From Vibrio caribbeanicus ATCC BAA-2122 (GTDB lineage: Bacteria; Pseudomonadota; Gammaproteobacteria; Enterobacterales; Vibrionaceae), in NCBI RefSeq assembly GCF_000165125.1, contig NZ_AEIU01000002.1:78401-142400 (forward strand): a stretch of DNA of 64,000 bases, given 5' to 3'. The notes under the pieces are model-generated. The model was given only the letters and a program-made list of their open reading frames with translations, was not told the DNA's origin and made no database searches. Shown here piece by piece: positions 18,798-29,400 of this stretch. The translations under genes were made by a program, and so were the position numbers. Position 1 is the first letter of the stretch, and every line of letters starts with the position of its first letter.

Positions 18798-19565
18798 ATG
18801 TCTGGTTCAAACAGTTGCTTAATGTCAGGTAATGTAAGGCATCGCCGGTTCACGCCAGTAACTCATGCATTGAACTACCAGCTTTTTATGCCTTGTATTG
18901 ATTTGGATGAAATCGTATCACTCGAGAAATCAGTCTTTTGTTTTGGCCGTAAGTGGTGGCATTGGGCTAGGTTTCGTCGGGAGGACTACTTAGGTACAGG
19001 GGACATTAAACAGGCGGTATTCCAGAAGGTTAAAGAGTTAGGGGGGCATTGTTTTTCGGGTTCTGTTAGAGCAGTAGTACACCTCAGGTATTTCGGCATC
19101 TATTTTAGTCCGGTTAATTTTTACTATGTTTATGATGATGATGGCCAGTGGCGATATTTACTTGCAGAGGTTAGCAATACGCCATGGAACGAGCGTCATT
19201 ATTATCTCTTAGACGCAACGGATACGTCATCTTGGCAACACAGTAAAGCGTTTCATGTTTCTCCTTTCAATCCCATAGAGCAGCGATATCAATGGCGTAT
19301 CCATCCCATAGGTAAGCACCTCTCTTTGCATCTAGAGTGCCATAGAGAGACTAAAGAGTTTGATGCGACTCTTTCGATGAAGCGACACGCATTCAGTTCT
19401 GGAATACTGCTAAAACTTTTGATCACTACGCCAGTAATGGCGGTAAAAGTGACGGCAGGTATTTACTGGCATGCGCTTAAGCTATGGCTCAAAGGAGCGC
19501 CTTTTTATTCTCACCCCAAGTATCAAAAAACAGAATCACCGCAGCCCGAAAACAAGGCAAAATAA
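18798..19565 (+). CDS. DUF1365 domain protein
   Basis: DUF1365 family protein of 255 aa, constantly encoded between the FAD protein and Cfa. The family core is visible: RHRRFTPVTHALNY at the start, then YFGIYFSPVNFYYVYD, EVSNTPWNERHYY and SPFNPIEQRY. A frame is open from 18765; the ATG at 18798, two bases after the preceding stop, with GGGGAG upstream, is the likely start. The biochemical role is not established; it is a partner in the lipid-modifying set. Confidence 0.85.
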   Translation: MSGSNSCLMSGNVRHRRFTPVTHALNYQLFMPCIDLDEIVSLEKSVFCFGRKWWHWARFRREDYLGTGDIKQAVFQKVKELGGHCFSGSVRAVVHLRYFGIYFSPVNFYYVYDDDGQWRYLLAEVSNTPWNERHYYLLDATDTSSWQHSKAFHVSPFNPIEQRYQWRIHPIGKHLSLHLECHRETKEFDATLSMKRHAFSSGILLKLLITTPVMAVKVTAGIYWHALKLWLKGAPFYSHPKYQKTESPQPENKAK

Positions 19566-19575
19566 TCAGGAGCGA

Positions 19576-20826
19576 ATGACAATGATTGACTCACAAACGC
19601 TGACTTTATCAAAGCAGCTGACAGTATTACAAAAAGCAGCAAGAGAACTGGCTTTCTCTTGCCTCAACAAACTCAGTGTTGGTTCGTTAAAAGTAGTGGA
19701 ATCATTCGAAGTAATGGCTCCTCAAACACATCAATTTTGGGGTACTCATTCTCGCGAAGGGCTCGAAGCAACGATAGAAATAAAGCACCCGGGCTTTTAC
19801 TCACGTCTTTTAAAGGGGGGCAGTATAGCTGCAGGGGAGGCTTATATGGATGGATGGTGGGAGAGCCCCAATCTCACAGCTTTGATGGAGCTCATGGCAA
19901 GAAATATGGCTGCGTTGGACTCGATAGAGAGTCGTTCTGGAATACTATCTCGATACTCAAACCGTTTTACTCATTGGTTAAAGAGAAATACGTTAGTGAA
20001 TTCTGCGCGAAATATCCAGGCTCACTACGATTTGAGTAACGCGCTTTATCAAACGTTCTTGGATGATCGGATGCTTTACTCATCGGGAATATTTGAAAAT
20101 AGCGACGATACGTTAGAGCAGGCTCAAATTAATAAAATGGAGCGCCTGTGCCAACAATTAAAACTCACGTCCAATGATCGTGTTATTGAAATCGGCACGG
20201 GGTGGGGGGCCATGGCGGTATATATGGCTGAAAACTATGGTTGTCATGTAACTACTACCACCATATCAGAAGAACAACACCAACATACTGAAGAACTCAT
20301 CAAGAAAAAAGGGTTAGAGGGACGTATTACCTTACTCAAACAAGACTACCGCTTACTGAAAGGAGAGTTTGATAAGCTAGTCTCTATCGAAATGATTGAG
20401 GCTGTTGGGAAACAGTTTTTAACCTCATATGTAGAAAAATGTCAGTCACTTCTCAAGTCTGGTGGTTTAATGGCGATCCAAGCCATTACCATTGCGGATC
20501 AACGATACGAATATTACAGCAATAACGTGGACTTTATCCAAAAATATATATTCCCTGGAGGCTTTTTACCATCAATTACGGCCCTTACACAAACAGCAAC
20601 AAACCACAGTGATCTTGTATTGAGAGACCTCTATGATATAGGCCAAGATTATGCAGATACTTTACGACAGTGGTACTTACGTTTTAATCATGCTTTGGAA
20701 ACTGTTGAGAGCATAGGGTTTGATGAGCGATTCACGAGGATGTGGAACTACTATTTTTGCTATTGTGAAGGTGGGTTCAGAGCAAGAACAATCAGCACTG
20801 TACATATGACTTTCCAGCGCCCTTAG
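19576..20826 (+). CDS. cfa: Cyclopropane-fatty-acyl-phospholipid synthase
   Basis: SAM-dependent enzyme that adds a methylene bridge to unsaturated phospholipid acyl chains. Features are an N-terminal lipid-binding region with GEAYMDGWWE, the Cfa signature HYDLSNALYQTFLD, LDDRMLYSSGIF, motif I as VIEIGTGWGAMAVYMA, and QKYIFPGGFLPS. ATG codons at 19576 and 19582 are both possible; AGGAG at 19568-19572 is better spaced for 19582. At 415-417 aa it is a normal Cfa2-type length. It is the central gene of the operon. Confidence 0.95.
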   Translation: MTMIDSQTLTLSKQLTVLQKAARELAFSCLNKLSVGSLKVVESFEVMAPQTHQFWGTHSREGLEATIEIKHPGFYSRLLKGGSIAAGEAYMDGWWESPNLTALMELMARNMAALDSIESRSGILSRYSNRFTHWLKRNTLVNSARNIQAHYDLSNALYQTFLDDRMLYSSGIFENSDDTLEQAQINKMERLCQQLKLTSNDRVIEIGTGWGAMAVYMAENYGCHVTTTTISEEQHQHTEELIKKKGLEGRITLLKQDYRLLKGEFDKLVSIEMIEAVGKQFLTSYVEKCQSLLKSGGLMAIQAITIADQRYEYYSNNVDFIQKYIFPGGFLPSITALTQTATNHSDLVLRDLYDIGQDYADTLRQWYLRFNHALETVESIGFDERFTRMWNYYFCYCEGGFRARTISTVHMTFQRP

Positions 20827-20845
20827 TGTTATCAGAGGACGGATC

Positions 20846-21346
20846 ATGAAGAAATTTATTGCCATATCTCTTTGGTTCCAAAGCTTATGGGTGTTGGCTG
20901 TTGTTGGAAATTATAACGCCCAGTATATCACTTTGGGTTTGGCGATTTTTACACTGTTACTGACCAAGGCCACTACTGATTTTCCATGGTTCAAATTCTT
21001 CTTTATTGCGACTCTTGGTATTTTGATTGACCACGTAAATATTCAATTGGGTATTTTAGATTTTCAGCAGTCGAGTTTACCCATTTGGCTCATTAGTCTG
21101 TGGCTGGTTTTTGTTTGGTACGCTTATTTTCTCTATCAAGTGATACAAGGTTATTCCTTTTTTCTTATTTCAACATGCGGGGCAGTAGGAGGGAGTATGA
21201 GTTATTTAGGTGGTGAAAAGCTGGGAGCGGTATCTTTTTCTGCGGATTTTAACATAGCGATGACGGCTTTGACGGTAGAGTGGTTCGTAATCGTTTATGT
21301 GTTACTCAAGGTTTTTAGCTATGAACGGCAAAACGTGGCGAGTTAG
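20846..21346 (+). CDS. DUF2878 inner-membrane protein
   Basis: A 166-aa membrane protein with about five hydrophobic segments and almost no soluble part. It fits the DUF2878 family found downstream of cfa in vibrios and shewanellae. It begins 20 nt after cfa and overlaps the next gene by 26 nt in another frame. Function is unknown; co-occurrence with the lipid-modification genes suggests a membrane-associated accessory role. Confidence 0.8.
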   Translation: MKKFIAISLWFQSLWVLAVVGNYNAQYITLGLAIFTLLLTKATTDFPWFKFFFIATLGILIDHVNIQLGILDFQQSSLPIWLISLWLVFVWYAYFLYQVIQGYSFFLISTCGAVGGSMSYLGGEKLGAVSFSADFNIAMTALTVEWFVIVYVLLKVFSYERQNVAS

Positions 21347-21875
21347 GGTCACTATTTTTTTTCTCAGTTTTTTCACTTCCAATGCTTTTTCGGTTTCTAC
21401 AACGAGTAGTTGGCGTGAATGGCCCAAAGCAGGTAGTGCTGAGCTTAGCGTGTTGTTTTTTGATGTATATTCATCTGAACTTTACACGCCCGATGGTGAT
21501 TATATTGTAGAAGATGATATTACACCTCACCCTTTGGCACTCTCCATCACTTATAAAAGGGATATTTCGAAAGCGGCGTTAGTCGAAGCGACCGTTGAGC
21601 AGTGGAACAAGCTTGGTTATGACCAAACGCTAATTCCCGGTTGGGAAGAGATCGTTACTAATATTTTCCCAGGCGTCAGTGAGGGGCACAATTTGACTTA
21701 CGTTACGAATGGAGTGAAAGGTTCTTTTTTCTATTCTCCAGCAGAAAATGAACAGTCACGACTGATCGGCACAATAGAAGATGAAAAACTTAACGATGCG
21801 TTCTTGGCTATCTGGCTCTCACCTAAAACAGAGTATCCAAAATTAAGGAAAGGACTAATAGGGGATAGGAAATGA
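21321..21875 (+). CDS. Chalcone isomerase-like domain exported protein
   Basis: A 184-aa exported protein: a signal peptide ends near SNAFS, and the mature part starts WREWPKAGSAELSVLFFDVY, typical of the bacterial chalcone isomerase-like family (PF16036). These proteins bind small hydrophobic ligands, probably fatty acids, rather than chalcones. The ATG at 21321 was chosen because it opens directly into the signal peptide, with AAGG upstream; it lies inside the end of the DUF2878 gene. It overlaps the DUF3833 gene by ATGA. Confidence 0.78.
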   Translation: MNGKTWRVRVTIFFLSFFTSNAFSVSTTSSWREWPKAGSAELSVLFFDVYSSELYTPDGDYIVEDDITPHPLALSITYKRDISKAALVEATVEQWNKLGYDQTLIPGWEEIVTNIFPGVSEGHNLTYVTNGVKGSFFYSPAENEQSRLIGTIEDEKLNDAFLAIWLSPKTEYPKLRKGLIGDRK

Positions 21876-22402
21876 TAAAAAGTTTGAAAATTTTGCTGTT
21901 CATGTCGGTGGTGCTATTTGCTGCAGGATGTAGCAATGACATCAGCCAGTACCAGAATTCCGAGCCCAAATTTAACTTATTTGAATATTTTGAGGGTGAC
22001 AGTGCCGCTTGGGGAATGATTCAAGATTATACAGGGAAACAAACGCGGCGTTTTGAGGTGGCCATCACTGGTAAGGTTGATGGGGACACTTTAACTCTCG
22101 TCGAAGACTTTGTGTTCGATGATGGTGAAAAGACCCAGAGGGTTTGGACGATTATTCGCAATGGGAGCAACGAATACATAGGCAGTGCAGACGATATCAT
22201 TGGAAAAGCTTATGGAAAAGAAGTGGGTAATGCGCTGCAGTGGAAGTATGATTTTGAGTTAGTTTATGAGGGAAGCCCAATTGTTGTTGCTTTTGATGAT
22301 TGGCTCTACAGGCAAGATACAGATCATGTCTTTAACTTAACCAAAATTAAAAAATTTGGTGTTGAAGTGGGAGAAATTACGTTATTTTTTCAAAAGAGAT
22401 AA
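21872..22402 (+). CDS. DUF3833 family lipoprotein
   Basis: A 176-aa lipoprotein: the signal sequence ends in the lipobox FAAGC, with Cys at residue 20 followed by SND, so probably sorted to the outer membrane. The body (YFEGDSAAWGMIQDYTGKQ) matches the DUF3833 family, which follows cfa clusters in many gammaproteobacteria. Its start overlaps the chalcone isomerase-like gene (ATGA). It is the last gene of the eight-gene operon, followed by a terminator at 22453. Confidence 0.85.
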   Translation: MIKSLKILLFMSVVLFAAGCSNDISQYQNSEPKFNLFEYFEGDSAAWGMIQDYTGKQTRRFEVAITGKVDGDTLTLVEDFVFDDGEKTQRVWTIIRNGSNEYIGSADDIIGKAYGKEVGNALQWKYDFELVYEGSPIVVAFDDWLYRQDTDHVFNLTKIKKFGVEVGEITLFFQKR

Positions 22403-22452
22403 CCAGTGATAGGCACCCAAGTAAACTAGCATCTTGAAATCACTAGAGTAAA

Positions 22453-22482
22453 GAGGCTGACTGAGAGCGTCAGCCTCTTTTT
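22453..22482. terminator. Bidirectional terminator between the cfa operon and purB
   Basis: GAGGCTGAC (22453-22461) pairs with GTCAGCCTC (22469-22477), flanked by AAA on the left and TTTTT on the right. It lies between the convergent ends of the DUF3833 gene and purB. Confidence 0.9.
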
Positions 22483-22485
22483 AAA

Positions 22486-23961
<1,476 letters not shown>

Positions 23962-23983
23962 TTATCGAAATTCATTAATGACG

Positions 23984-24166
23984 TATAACCAAGTACCTTC
24001 AAGATGCTAGCTTCAGTAAGGTAACTCGTCTTGTTAGAGCGTGACACACCACCAATTTGAACGTCAAACAACTTGTTAAGAGCTGATTATTCAGCTGAGT
24101 TATTTTTCTTGAATTCAATACTGTCACATTGCTCTGAATCCTACATTTTGAAGCTACTTGGGTATA
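23984..24166. repeat. MITE-like repeat, internally deleted copy (hflD-purB gap)
   Basis: A 183-bp element bounded by TATAACCAAGTA and TACTTGGGTATA, related to the 267-bp copy at 26130-26396. Shared segments include AAGATGCTAG near the left end and TTGCTCTGAATCCT near the right. The middle of the longer copy is missing. No transposase is present. Confidence 0.8.
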
Positions 24167-24184
24167 ATATGGTTGCTGAAAGTA

Positions 24185-24802
24185 CTAACTCCGAGCGAGT
24201 ATCATACTTGCCTGATCAATCATTTTTTTACGCCCAAATATAAGATGTCGACGTTTGCCACCGACCTGGCGCCACAGTACTGCGCTTCTAATTCCAGATA
24301 GCAGTAAGGCTCTTACTTTTTGCTGATTAATCGATTGCTGCAATATGGCAGGTGTTCCAGCAATTTGGATTCGTGGTCCAATAGGACTGATAACATCAAG
24401 ATAGATGCTAGCGAGATTACCGAGCATTTGTTCATCAAGTAGGTCGTAATGTTCGAGTTGACGTTCAATCATCTGAACTCTGTCGCCGAGTTGCGACATG
24501 GCATCTCTTCGTGAGTTCAACTTGCGCTCTAGTGCCAGTAAGCCGATAAGATAGCGAGTAATTTCGCTACCAGATGGGCTACCATCAATGCCTTTTGTTA
24601 TGCATTCCAACCCAATTTTTAGATCAGATTCTTGTCCATAGACGCCAAGCGTATTTTGGGGGTTAAGATTCATTATGGCATTAATGGCAGTAGAAAAAGC
24701 GTCCGAATCACAAACACCATTTTTAGCGACGTTCTGGACGAGGACAACAGACTGACAGATGCCCGCAAAAGCAATAGTACGATCGTAAAGTGTATTGGAC
24801 AC
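24185..24802 (-). CDS. hflD: High-frequency lysogenization protein HflD
   Basis: A 205-aa helical, membrane-associated protein of the HflD family; E. coli HflD binds phage lambda CII and affects lysogenisation. The family N-terminus ([16 protein letters not shown]) and the C-terminal [19 protein letters not shown] are clear. It lies 27 nt downstream of mnmA on the same strand, the conserved mnmA-hflD-purB order, but the repeat at 23984-24166 now separates it from purB. Confidence 0.93.
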   Translation of the reverse strand: MSNTLYDRTIAFAGICQSVVLVQNVAKNGVCDSDAFSTAINAIMNLNPQNTLGVYGQESDLKIGLECITKGIDGSPSGSEITRYLIGLLALERKLNSRRDAMSQLGDRVQMIERQLEHYDLLDEQMLGNLASIYLDVISPIGPRIQIAGTPAILQQSINQQKVRALLLSGIRSAVLWRQVGGKRRHLIFGRKKMIDQASMILARS

Positions 24803-24829
24803 TTTATATACTCCTGAATAAAAACTAAA

Positions 24830-25939
24830 TTAGAGACGCTCTTCGATGATGCCACCACCAAGGCAGACGTCACCTTGATAAAAAACAGCTGACTGACCCG
24901 GTGTAACAGCAACCTGAGGATTATCAAAAATAACTTTTATCGATCCATTATCAATGGGAACAATAGTGCATGGAATATCATTTTGGCGATAACGTGTTTT
25001 TACGCTGCATTTTATTTCTGAAACAAGAGGAGAACGGTCCACCCAATGCAATTGAGAGGCGATCAATCCTTCCGACTTGAGCAACGGGTGGTCTGCACCC
25101 TGTACAGCAATTAAAACGTTACGCTTGAGATCTTTATCGGCAACATACCAAGGTTCTTCGTTACCCCCTCCACCTTTTTGGCCACCGATGTGGAGCCCTT
25201 TTCTCTGACCCAATGTATGATACATAAGGCCCTGATGTTCACCAATTTCTTTACCTTCCGGAGTTTCAATTTTTCCTGGCTGAGCGGGTAGGTATTTTGA
25301 TAGAAAATCGGTAAATTTACGTTCACCGATAAAACAAATTCCCGTCGAATCTTTTTTCTTAGCTGTTATCAAGCCTTGTTCTTCGGCAATACGGCGAACC
25401 TCTGGTTTCTCAAGTTCACCTACAGGAAAAAGACTACGGCCAATTTGTTCATGGCTAAGGGTGTATAGGAAATAACTCTGATCTTTATTACCGTCTAGTC
25501 CTCGCAACATCTGAGGTTTCTGATCTGACTCGATACAGGAACGTCTAACGTAATGTCCCATTGCAATATAATCGGCTTCTAGGACATCATCTGCAAAGTC
25601 TAGGAATGCTTTAAATTTTATCTCTTTGTTACAGAGGATATCTGGGTTTGGTGTTCTACCTGCTTTATACTCTGCAAGAAAATACTCGAAGACATTATCC
25701 CAGTACTCAGCAGCAAAATTAATGGTGTGTAGGTGTATTCCGAGTTTATCGCAAACAGCTTGGGCATCAGCTAGATCTTCTGCTGCTGTACAGTAATCTT
25801 CATTGTCGTCTTCTTCCCAGTTTTTCATGAAAAGCCCCTCTACTTGATAGCCTTGTTGCTTAAGTAGATAGGCAGAGACAGATGAATCAACACCGCCAGA
25901 CATACCGACGATGACCTTTTTTTTACTGTTTTCGGACAT
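24830..25939 (-). CDS. mnmA: tRNA-specific 2-thiouridylase MnmA
   Basis: ATP-dependent enzyme making 2-thiouridine at the wobble position of tRNAs for Lys, Glu and Gln. The PP-loop is GMSGGVDSS at residues 13-21; the two catalytic cysteines are in [11 protein letters not shown] and [12 protein letters not shown]. At 369 aa it is a normal length. It is the first gene of the mnmA-hflD pair. The upstream gap holds a degenerate repeat fragment and a full MITE-like repeat. Confidence 0.96.
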   Translation of the reverse strand: MSENSKKKVIVGMSGGVDSSVSAYLLKQQGYQVEGLFMKNWEEDDNEDYCTAAEDLADAQAVCDKLGIHLHTINFAAEYWDNVFEYFLAEYKAGRTPNPDILCNKEIKFKAFLDFADDVLEADYIAMGHYVRRSCIESDQKPQMLRGLDGNKDQSYFLYTLSHEQIGRSLFPVGELEKPEVRRIAEEQGLITAKKKDSTGICFIGERKFTDFLSKYLPAQPGKIETPEGKEIGEHQGLMYHTLGQRKGLHIGGQKGGGGNEEPWYVADKDLKRNVLIAVQGADHPLLKSEGLIASQLHWVDRSPLVSEIKCSVKTRYRQNDIPCTIVPIDNGSIKVIFDNPQVAVTPGQSAVFYQGDVCLGGGIIEERL

Positions 25940-26065
25940 TGTGAAATACCACTGAATTTAACTAGAAGAAGATTTTATCAGAAAGGTTCGATTGGGGACA
26001 GATCAGAGACGAGAATGACAAATCATTTTTATCTGTTCACGTGGAGGTGCTTGTCATCTAGAGAA

Positions 26066-26132
26066 ATTTCTTCTTAAACTCAACACTGTGGAATCGTTTA
26101 GGATCTTGTATCATGAAGTCATTTGGTTGTAT
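26066..26132. repeat. Degenerate right end of the MITE-like repeat
   Basis: About 67 bp resembling the right end of the family (CTCAACACTGTGG, then ATGAAGTCATTTGG and GTATA). It directly abuts and slightly overlaps the left end of the complete copy at 26130. It looks like an older copy beside which the newer one inserted. Confidence 0.6.
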
Positions 26133-26396
26133 ACCCAAGTAACCTCAAGATGCTAGATTCAGCGAGAATGACTTGCTTGACAGGCAAGGCAACGATTTGA
26201 AAATCTAGTCATCTAAATTGAAAATCGGTAACGACGCATGTAAAGCAAGACAACTCGCCCTTTGGGAGCGTGCCACAGCGCCGATTTCATCGTCAAATAA
26301 CTTGGTAAGAGTCGACTATTTCGCTGCGTTATTTTCCTTGAACTCAACACTGTGGCATCGCTCTGAATCCTGCATTTTGAAGTCACTTGGGTATAT
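26130..26396. repeat. Complete MITE-like repeat, 267 bp
   Basis: The best-preserved copy, with terminal inverted repeats TATACCCAAGT and ACTTGGGTATA and the inner extensions AACCTCAAGATGC and GCATTTTGAAGTC. It has no coding capacity: the open frame across it (26218-26517) is made of repeat sequence. It lies between mnmA and the small gene at 26510, and may supply part of that gene's upstream region. Confidence 0.85.
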
Positions 26397-26509
26397 TGAG
26401 AATATAACCGAAAAAAACACGGGAAATATTGTCAAAAGAGAAAATATCTTCTTAGATAATTTTGATGTAATATTGAACCTTATTATTAATAAAGAAGAAC
26501 TTATTAAAA

Positions 26510-26773
26510 GTGACTGAAAATCAAACTACAAAAGAAAGCCAATTAATTGAAATTATTGAAAATCAAATAGAAGATAGCAATCCAGCTATTGTTAAAGAAA
26601 CACTAATAAGACTGATGATGTCAGGAAGTTCAAGGCAAGATACGATTGAAATGATGGCTTGTGCTCTAAGTCTTGAAGTTTATGATATTGCTGAAAATGA
26701 TAATAAGTTCAACTTGAAACGTTACACAAATAATTTGCGGTGTCTTCCAGACTTAGGTTTTATGGAGGAGTGA
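26510..26773 (+). CDS. Small acidic protein of unknown function
   Basis: An 87-aa protein that I do not recognise by name. The middle (NPAIVKETLIRLMMSGSSRQ) followed by an acidic helix and YTNNLRCLPDL resembles small DUF1841-like domains of the type 'E-T-x-x-R-L...', but this is weak. It starts with GTG at 26510, with a purine-rich AAGAAG about 18 nt upstream. No operon partner is evident: the MITE-like repeat lies just upstream and gsk 220 nt downstream. Composition looks coding. Confidence 0.6.
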   Translation: MTENQTTKESQLIEIIENQIEDSNPAIVKETLIRLMMSGSSRQDTIEMMACALSLEVYDIAENDNKFNLKRYTNNLRCLPDLGFMEE

Positions 26774-26898
26774 GAAATGTGAATACACATTATTCGTACT
26801 AATATTCACCTGGGTACATATGTTTTTTTTGTGTTTTTTATGTATTCAGAGTATTAGGCATGATATTAAATTGTAAAAATCATTTAATTATTTAACAG

Positions 26899-26912
26899 AG
26901 CAAACGTTTGCT
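26899..26912. promoter_or_regulatory. PurR box upstream of gsk
   Basis: A perfect 14-bp palindrome, AGCAAACGTTTGCT, identical in its core to the purB box, lies 81 nt before the gsk start. It implies that the inosine/guanosine salvage kinase is in the PurR regulon of this organism. Confidence 0.85.
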
Positions 26913-26992
26913 AATGTTTCAGTATATTGCTCAGTTTAGTTGCGCGTTGTAAAATCTCGCGCTCTTTCATCCCACTTAGAATATCGACATAT

Positions 26993-28297
26993 ATGAAATT
27001 TCCAGGTCAACGTAAGTCTAAACACTATTTTCCTGTCCACGCACGCGATCCGTTAGTGAGTCAATCTCAAGAAAGTAAAATTATGTCGCGGACACACATT
27101 ATCGGCATTGACCAAACTTTGGTTGATATTGAAGCGAACGTTAGTAGTGAACTGATTTCGAAATATGATTTAAGTAAAGGACACAGTTTAGTTATTGACG
27201 ATGAGAAAGCTGAATCCTTATATACTGAGTTGAAAGAAAATGGGTTGATCACTAATGAATATGCGGGTGGAACAATAGGAAATACTTTGCACAATTATTC
27301 TGTTTTAGCCGATGACCGTTCGACTCTTTTGGGTGTCATGAGCCAAGATATTAAAATCGGGAGCTATGGGTATCGTTACCTTTGTAACACTTCTAGTCGA
27401 ATGGATCTTAATCACCTCCAAGGTGTCGATGGTGCTATAGGCCGTTGTTTTGCTTTGATTACAGAAGACGGTGAGCGAACCTTTGCCATTAGCGAAGGAC
27501 AGATGAATCAATTGAACCCGGGTAGTATACCTGAACAAATTTTTGCTAATGCATCGGCTCTGGTTCTAACCGCATATCTTGTTCGATGTAAGGAAGGCGA
27601 CCCAATGCCTGAAGCAACCATGAAGGCAATTGAGTTCGCGAAAAAGTACCAAGTTCCCGTGGTTCTGACCCTTGGAACCAAGTTTGTCATACAAGACGAT
27701 CCAAAATTTTGGCAGGAATTTTTGGATGAACACGTTAGTGTTGTTGCTATGAATGAAGATGAAGCTGAAGCACTTACTGGCGAAACTGACCCGTTAGCTG
27801 CTGCCGACAAAGCGCTAGAATGGGTAGACCTCGTATTATGTACTTCTGGCCCCGTTGGCTTGTTTATGGCAGGTTTTACGGAAGAATCTACAAAACGAGA
27901 AACTTCTTTACCTTTATTACCTGGAAGTATCGCGGAATTTAATCGTTATGAGTTCAGTAGACCTGCAAGTAAAGGTCTGTGCGAAAATCCTATCAAAGTA
28001 TACTCTCATATTTCTCCATATATGGGGGGGCCGGAAAAAATCAAAAATACCAACGGTGCGGGTGATGCTGCATTGTCAGCTTTATTACATGATATGGCGG
28101 CGAATAAATACCATAAGGAAAATGTTCCTAACTCTAGTAAACACGCACACCCATTTCTAACTTATTCGTCATTTTCTCAAGTATGCAAATATTCCAATCG
28201 AGCAAGCTATGAAGTTTTAGCTCAGCACTCCCCACGTCTGTCTCGTGGGCTTCCTGAAAGAGAAGATAGTCTAGAAGAAGCTTATTGGGAACGCTAA
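26993..28297 (+). CDS. gsk: Inosine/guanosine kinase Gsk
   Basis: PfkB-family nucleoside kinase phosphorylating inosine and guanosine in purine salvage. It follows E. coli Gsk closely: MKFPGQRKSKHYFPV at the N-terminus, GIDQTLVDIEA, GGTIGNTLHNYSVLADDRS, the catalytic/anion-hole motif NTNGAGDAA and the end RGLPEREDSLEEAYW. The frame is open from 26927, but the homologous ATG at 26993 gives 434 aa. It is preceded by a PurR box and converges on hns with a shared terminator. Confidence 0.96.
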   Translation: MKFPGQRKSKHYFPVHARDPLVSQSQESKIMSRTHIIGIDQTLVDIEANVSSELISKYDLSKGHSLVIDDEKAESLYTELKENGLITNEYAGGTIGNTLHNYSVLADDRSTLLGVMSQDIKIGSYGYRYLCNTSSRMDLNHLQGVDGAIGRCFALITEDGERTFAISEGQMNQLNPGSIPEQIFANASALVLTAYLVRCKEGDPMPEATMKAIEFAKKYQVPVVLTLGTKFVIQDDPKFWQEFLDEHVSVVAMNEDEAEALTGETDPLAAADKALEWVDLVLCTSGPVGLFMAGFTEESTKRETSLPLLPGSIAEFNRYEFSRPASKGLCENPIKVYSHISPYMGGPEKIKNTNGAGDAALSALLHDMAANKYHKENVPNSSKHAHPFLTYSSFSQVCKYSNRASYEVLAQHSPRLSRGLPEREDSLEEAYWER

Positions 28298-28354
28298 ATT
28301 TTAGTTAGATTTATAAATTTAAATGAATTTTAGTTTTTTGTTTCAGGTTAAATA

Positions 28355-28385
28355 TAAAAAAAGCGCTCGTTTAGAGCGCTTTTTT
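28355..28385. terminator. Bidirectional terminator between gsk and hns
   Basis: AGCGCTC (28362-28368) pairs with GAGCGCT (28374-28380), flanked by A and T runs of at least five. It serves both convergent genes. Confidence 0.9.
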
Positions 28386-28405
28386 ATGTTCATGATAAAT
28401 AGAAA

Positions 28406-28816
28406 CTAGATTAAGAAACTGTCTAATTTTTTGCCTTTATCTAGTTGCTCTTGAATTGCAGAAGGTGTGCGGCCTTGTCCTGTCCATGTCTTCTCTTCGC
28501 CTGATGCATCAACGTACTTATATTTTGCAGGGCGAGGGGCACGTTTTGATTTACCCTTACCTTTTTTGTTTTCGCCGGCTAGCGCGCTAATAAGAGCTTC
28601 TACATCAATACCGTCTTGAGAGATTTGTTGCGCGATGGCAGCCAATTTTGCTTCTTGTTCTGCTTGAGCAGCCATATCGGCTTCTTCAGCTTCTCTGCGC
28701 TCCTCTACAACTGTTGTCATTTTATCTAAAGCTTCTTCAAGCTGCTCTAGAGTTAACTCGCGTGCGAAAACACGTAGGCTACGAATATTTAATAGGGTCT
28801 TAGTTAATTCCGACAT
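28406..28816 (-). CDS. hns: H-NS family nucleoid protein (VicH-like)
   Basis: A 136-aa nucleoid-structuring repressor of AT-rich and horizontally acquired DNA. It has an N-terminal coiled-coil oligomerisation domain (about residues 1-65), a basic linker with GKGKSKRAPRP, and the C-terminal AT-hook-like DNA-binding motif TWTGQGRTP. The length and sequence fit the vibrio chromosomal H-NS (VicH). It has a long AT-rich upstream region that could allow self-repression. It is the obvious candidate silencer of the secretion island in this window. Confidence 0.95.
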   Translation of the reverse strand: MSELTKTLLNIRSLRVFARELTLEQLEEALDKMTTVVEERREAEEADMAAQAEQEAKLAAIAQQISQDGIDVEALISALAGENKKGKGKSKRAPRPAKYKYVDASGEEKTWTGQGRTPSAIQEQLDKGKKLDSFLI

Positions 28817-29298
28817 ATTTCCATCTCTTCATATATTAAGTTTGCGTTATAAGAATAATAAACCCGGAATTATGATATTACAATCAAACTAACATAAATT
28901 TACATAAAATATTTATATACTGACAATATTCGGTCTTATTGAACTATCACTCATGCAATTTAATTAATCAATTTGCATAAAACAGATAGATGACTCTCAT
29001 ATTATTATTAATGAAATAGTTTCATATCAAATGTTAATTAAATTTTGTTTTATCGATAAACAAGAAAACCATTCTTACGTAAAAATAGGAGTTTTGTATC
29101 AAACAAAAATGTAATTCTTATGAAATAATAATAGTAAGCATCATCAAAACTAACGATAAAAGTGATACTGTGAAATTTCCCCGAGTAAATATTTTTATGT
29201 CTATAAATAAGAAACTAAGTAAGTATTTATCTTGATATTTATCATTATATTACTATAAATGATTATGTTTTATACTATAAAAAATCTGAAGTATTCTA
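28817..29298. other. AT-rich divergent region between hns and the riboswitch transcript
   Basis: About 480 nt, very AT-rich, with no plausible gene. It must contain the hns promoter on the minus strand. Curved A/T tracts such as those around 29035-29100 would suit H-NS autoregulation, but no specific site could be assigned. Confidence 0.35.
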
Positions 29299-29326
29299 TT
29301 GAAAGTACAGTCCAAATACGTACAAT
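29299..29326 (+). promoter_or_regulatory. Predicted promoter of the lysine-riboswitch transcript
   Basis: TTGAAA (29299-29304) and TACAAT (29321-29326) are each 5/6 to consensus with a 16-nt spacer. Transcription would start near 29333, about 70 nt before the aptamer. Confidence 0.6.
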
Positions 29327-29400
29327 ACACCAACCTAATGCGGGAATTAAGTTATAAAGTTGTTAACCAAGCGCTGATTGGTGACACTGCATTTTTCTCG

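Noticed and set aside
19659-20039. 126-codon frame inside cfa
   Set aside because: Overlaps the conserved Cfa N-terminal domain in another frame with no supporting signal.
26218-26517. 99-codon open frame between mnmA and the small gene at 26510
   Set aside because: Most of it is MITE-like repeat sequence, which also occurs elsewhere in the window in either orientation with deletions; no ribosome site.
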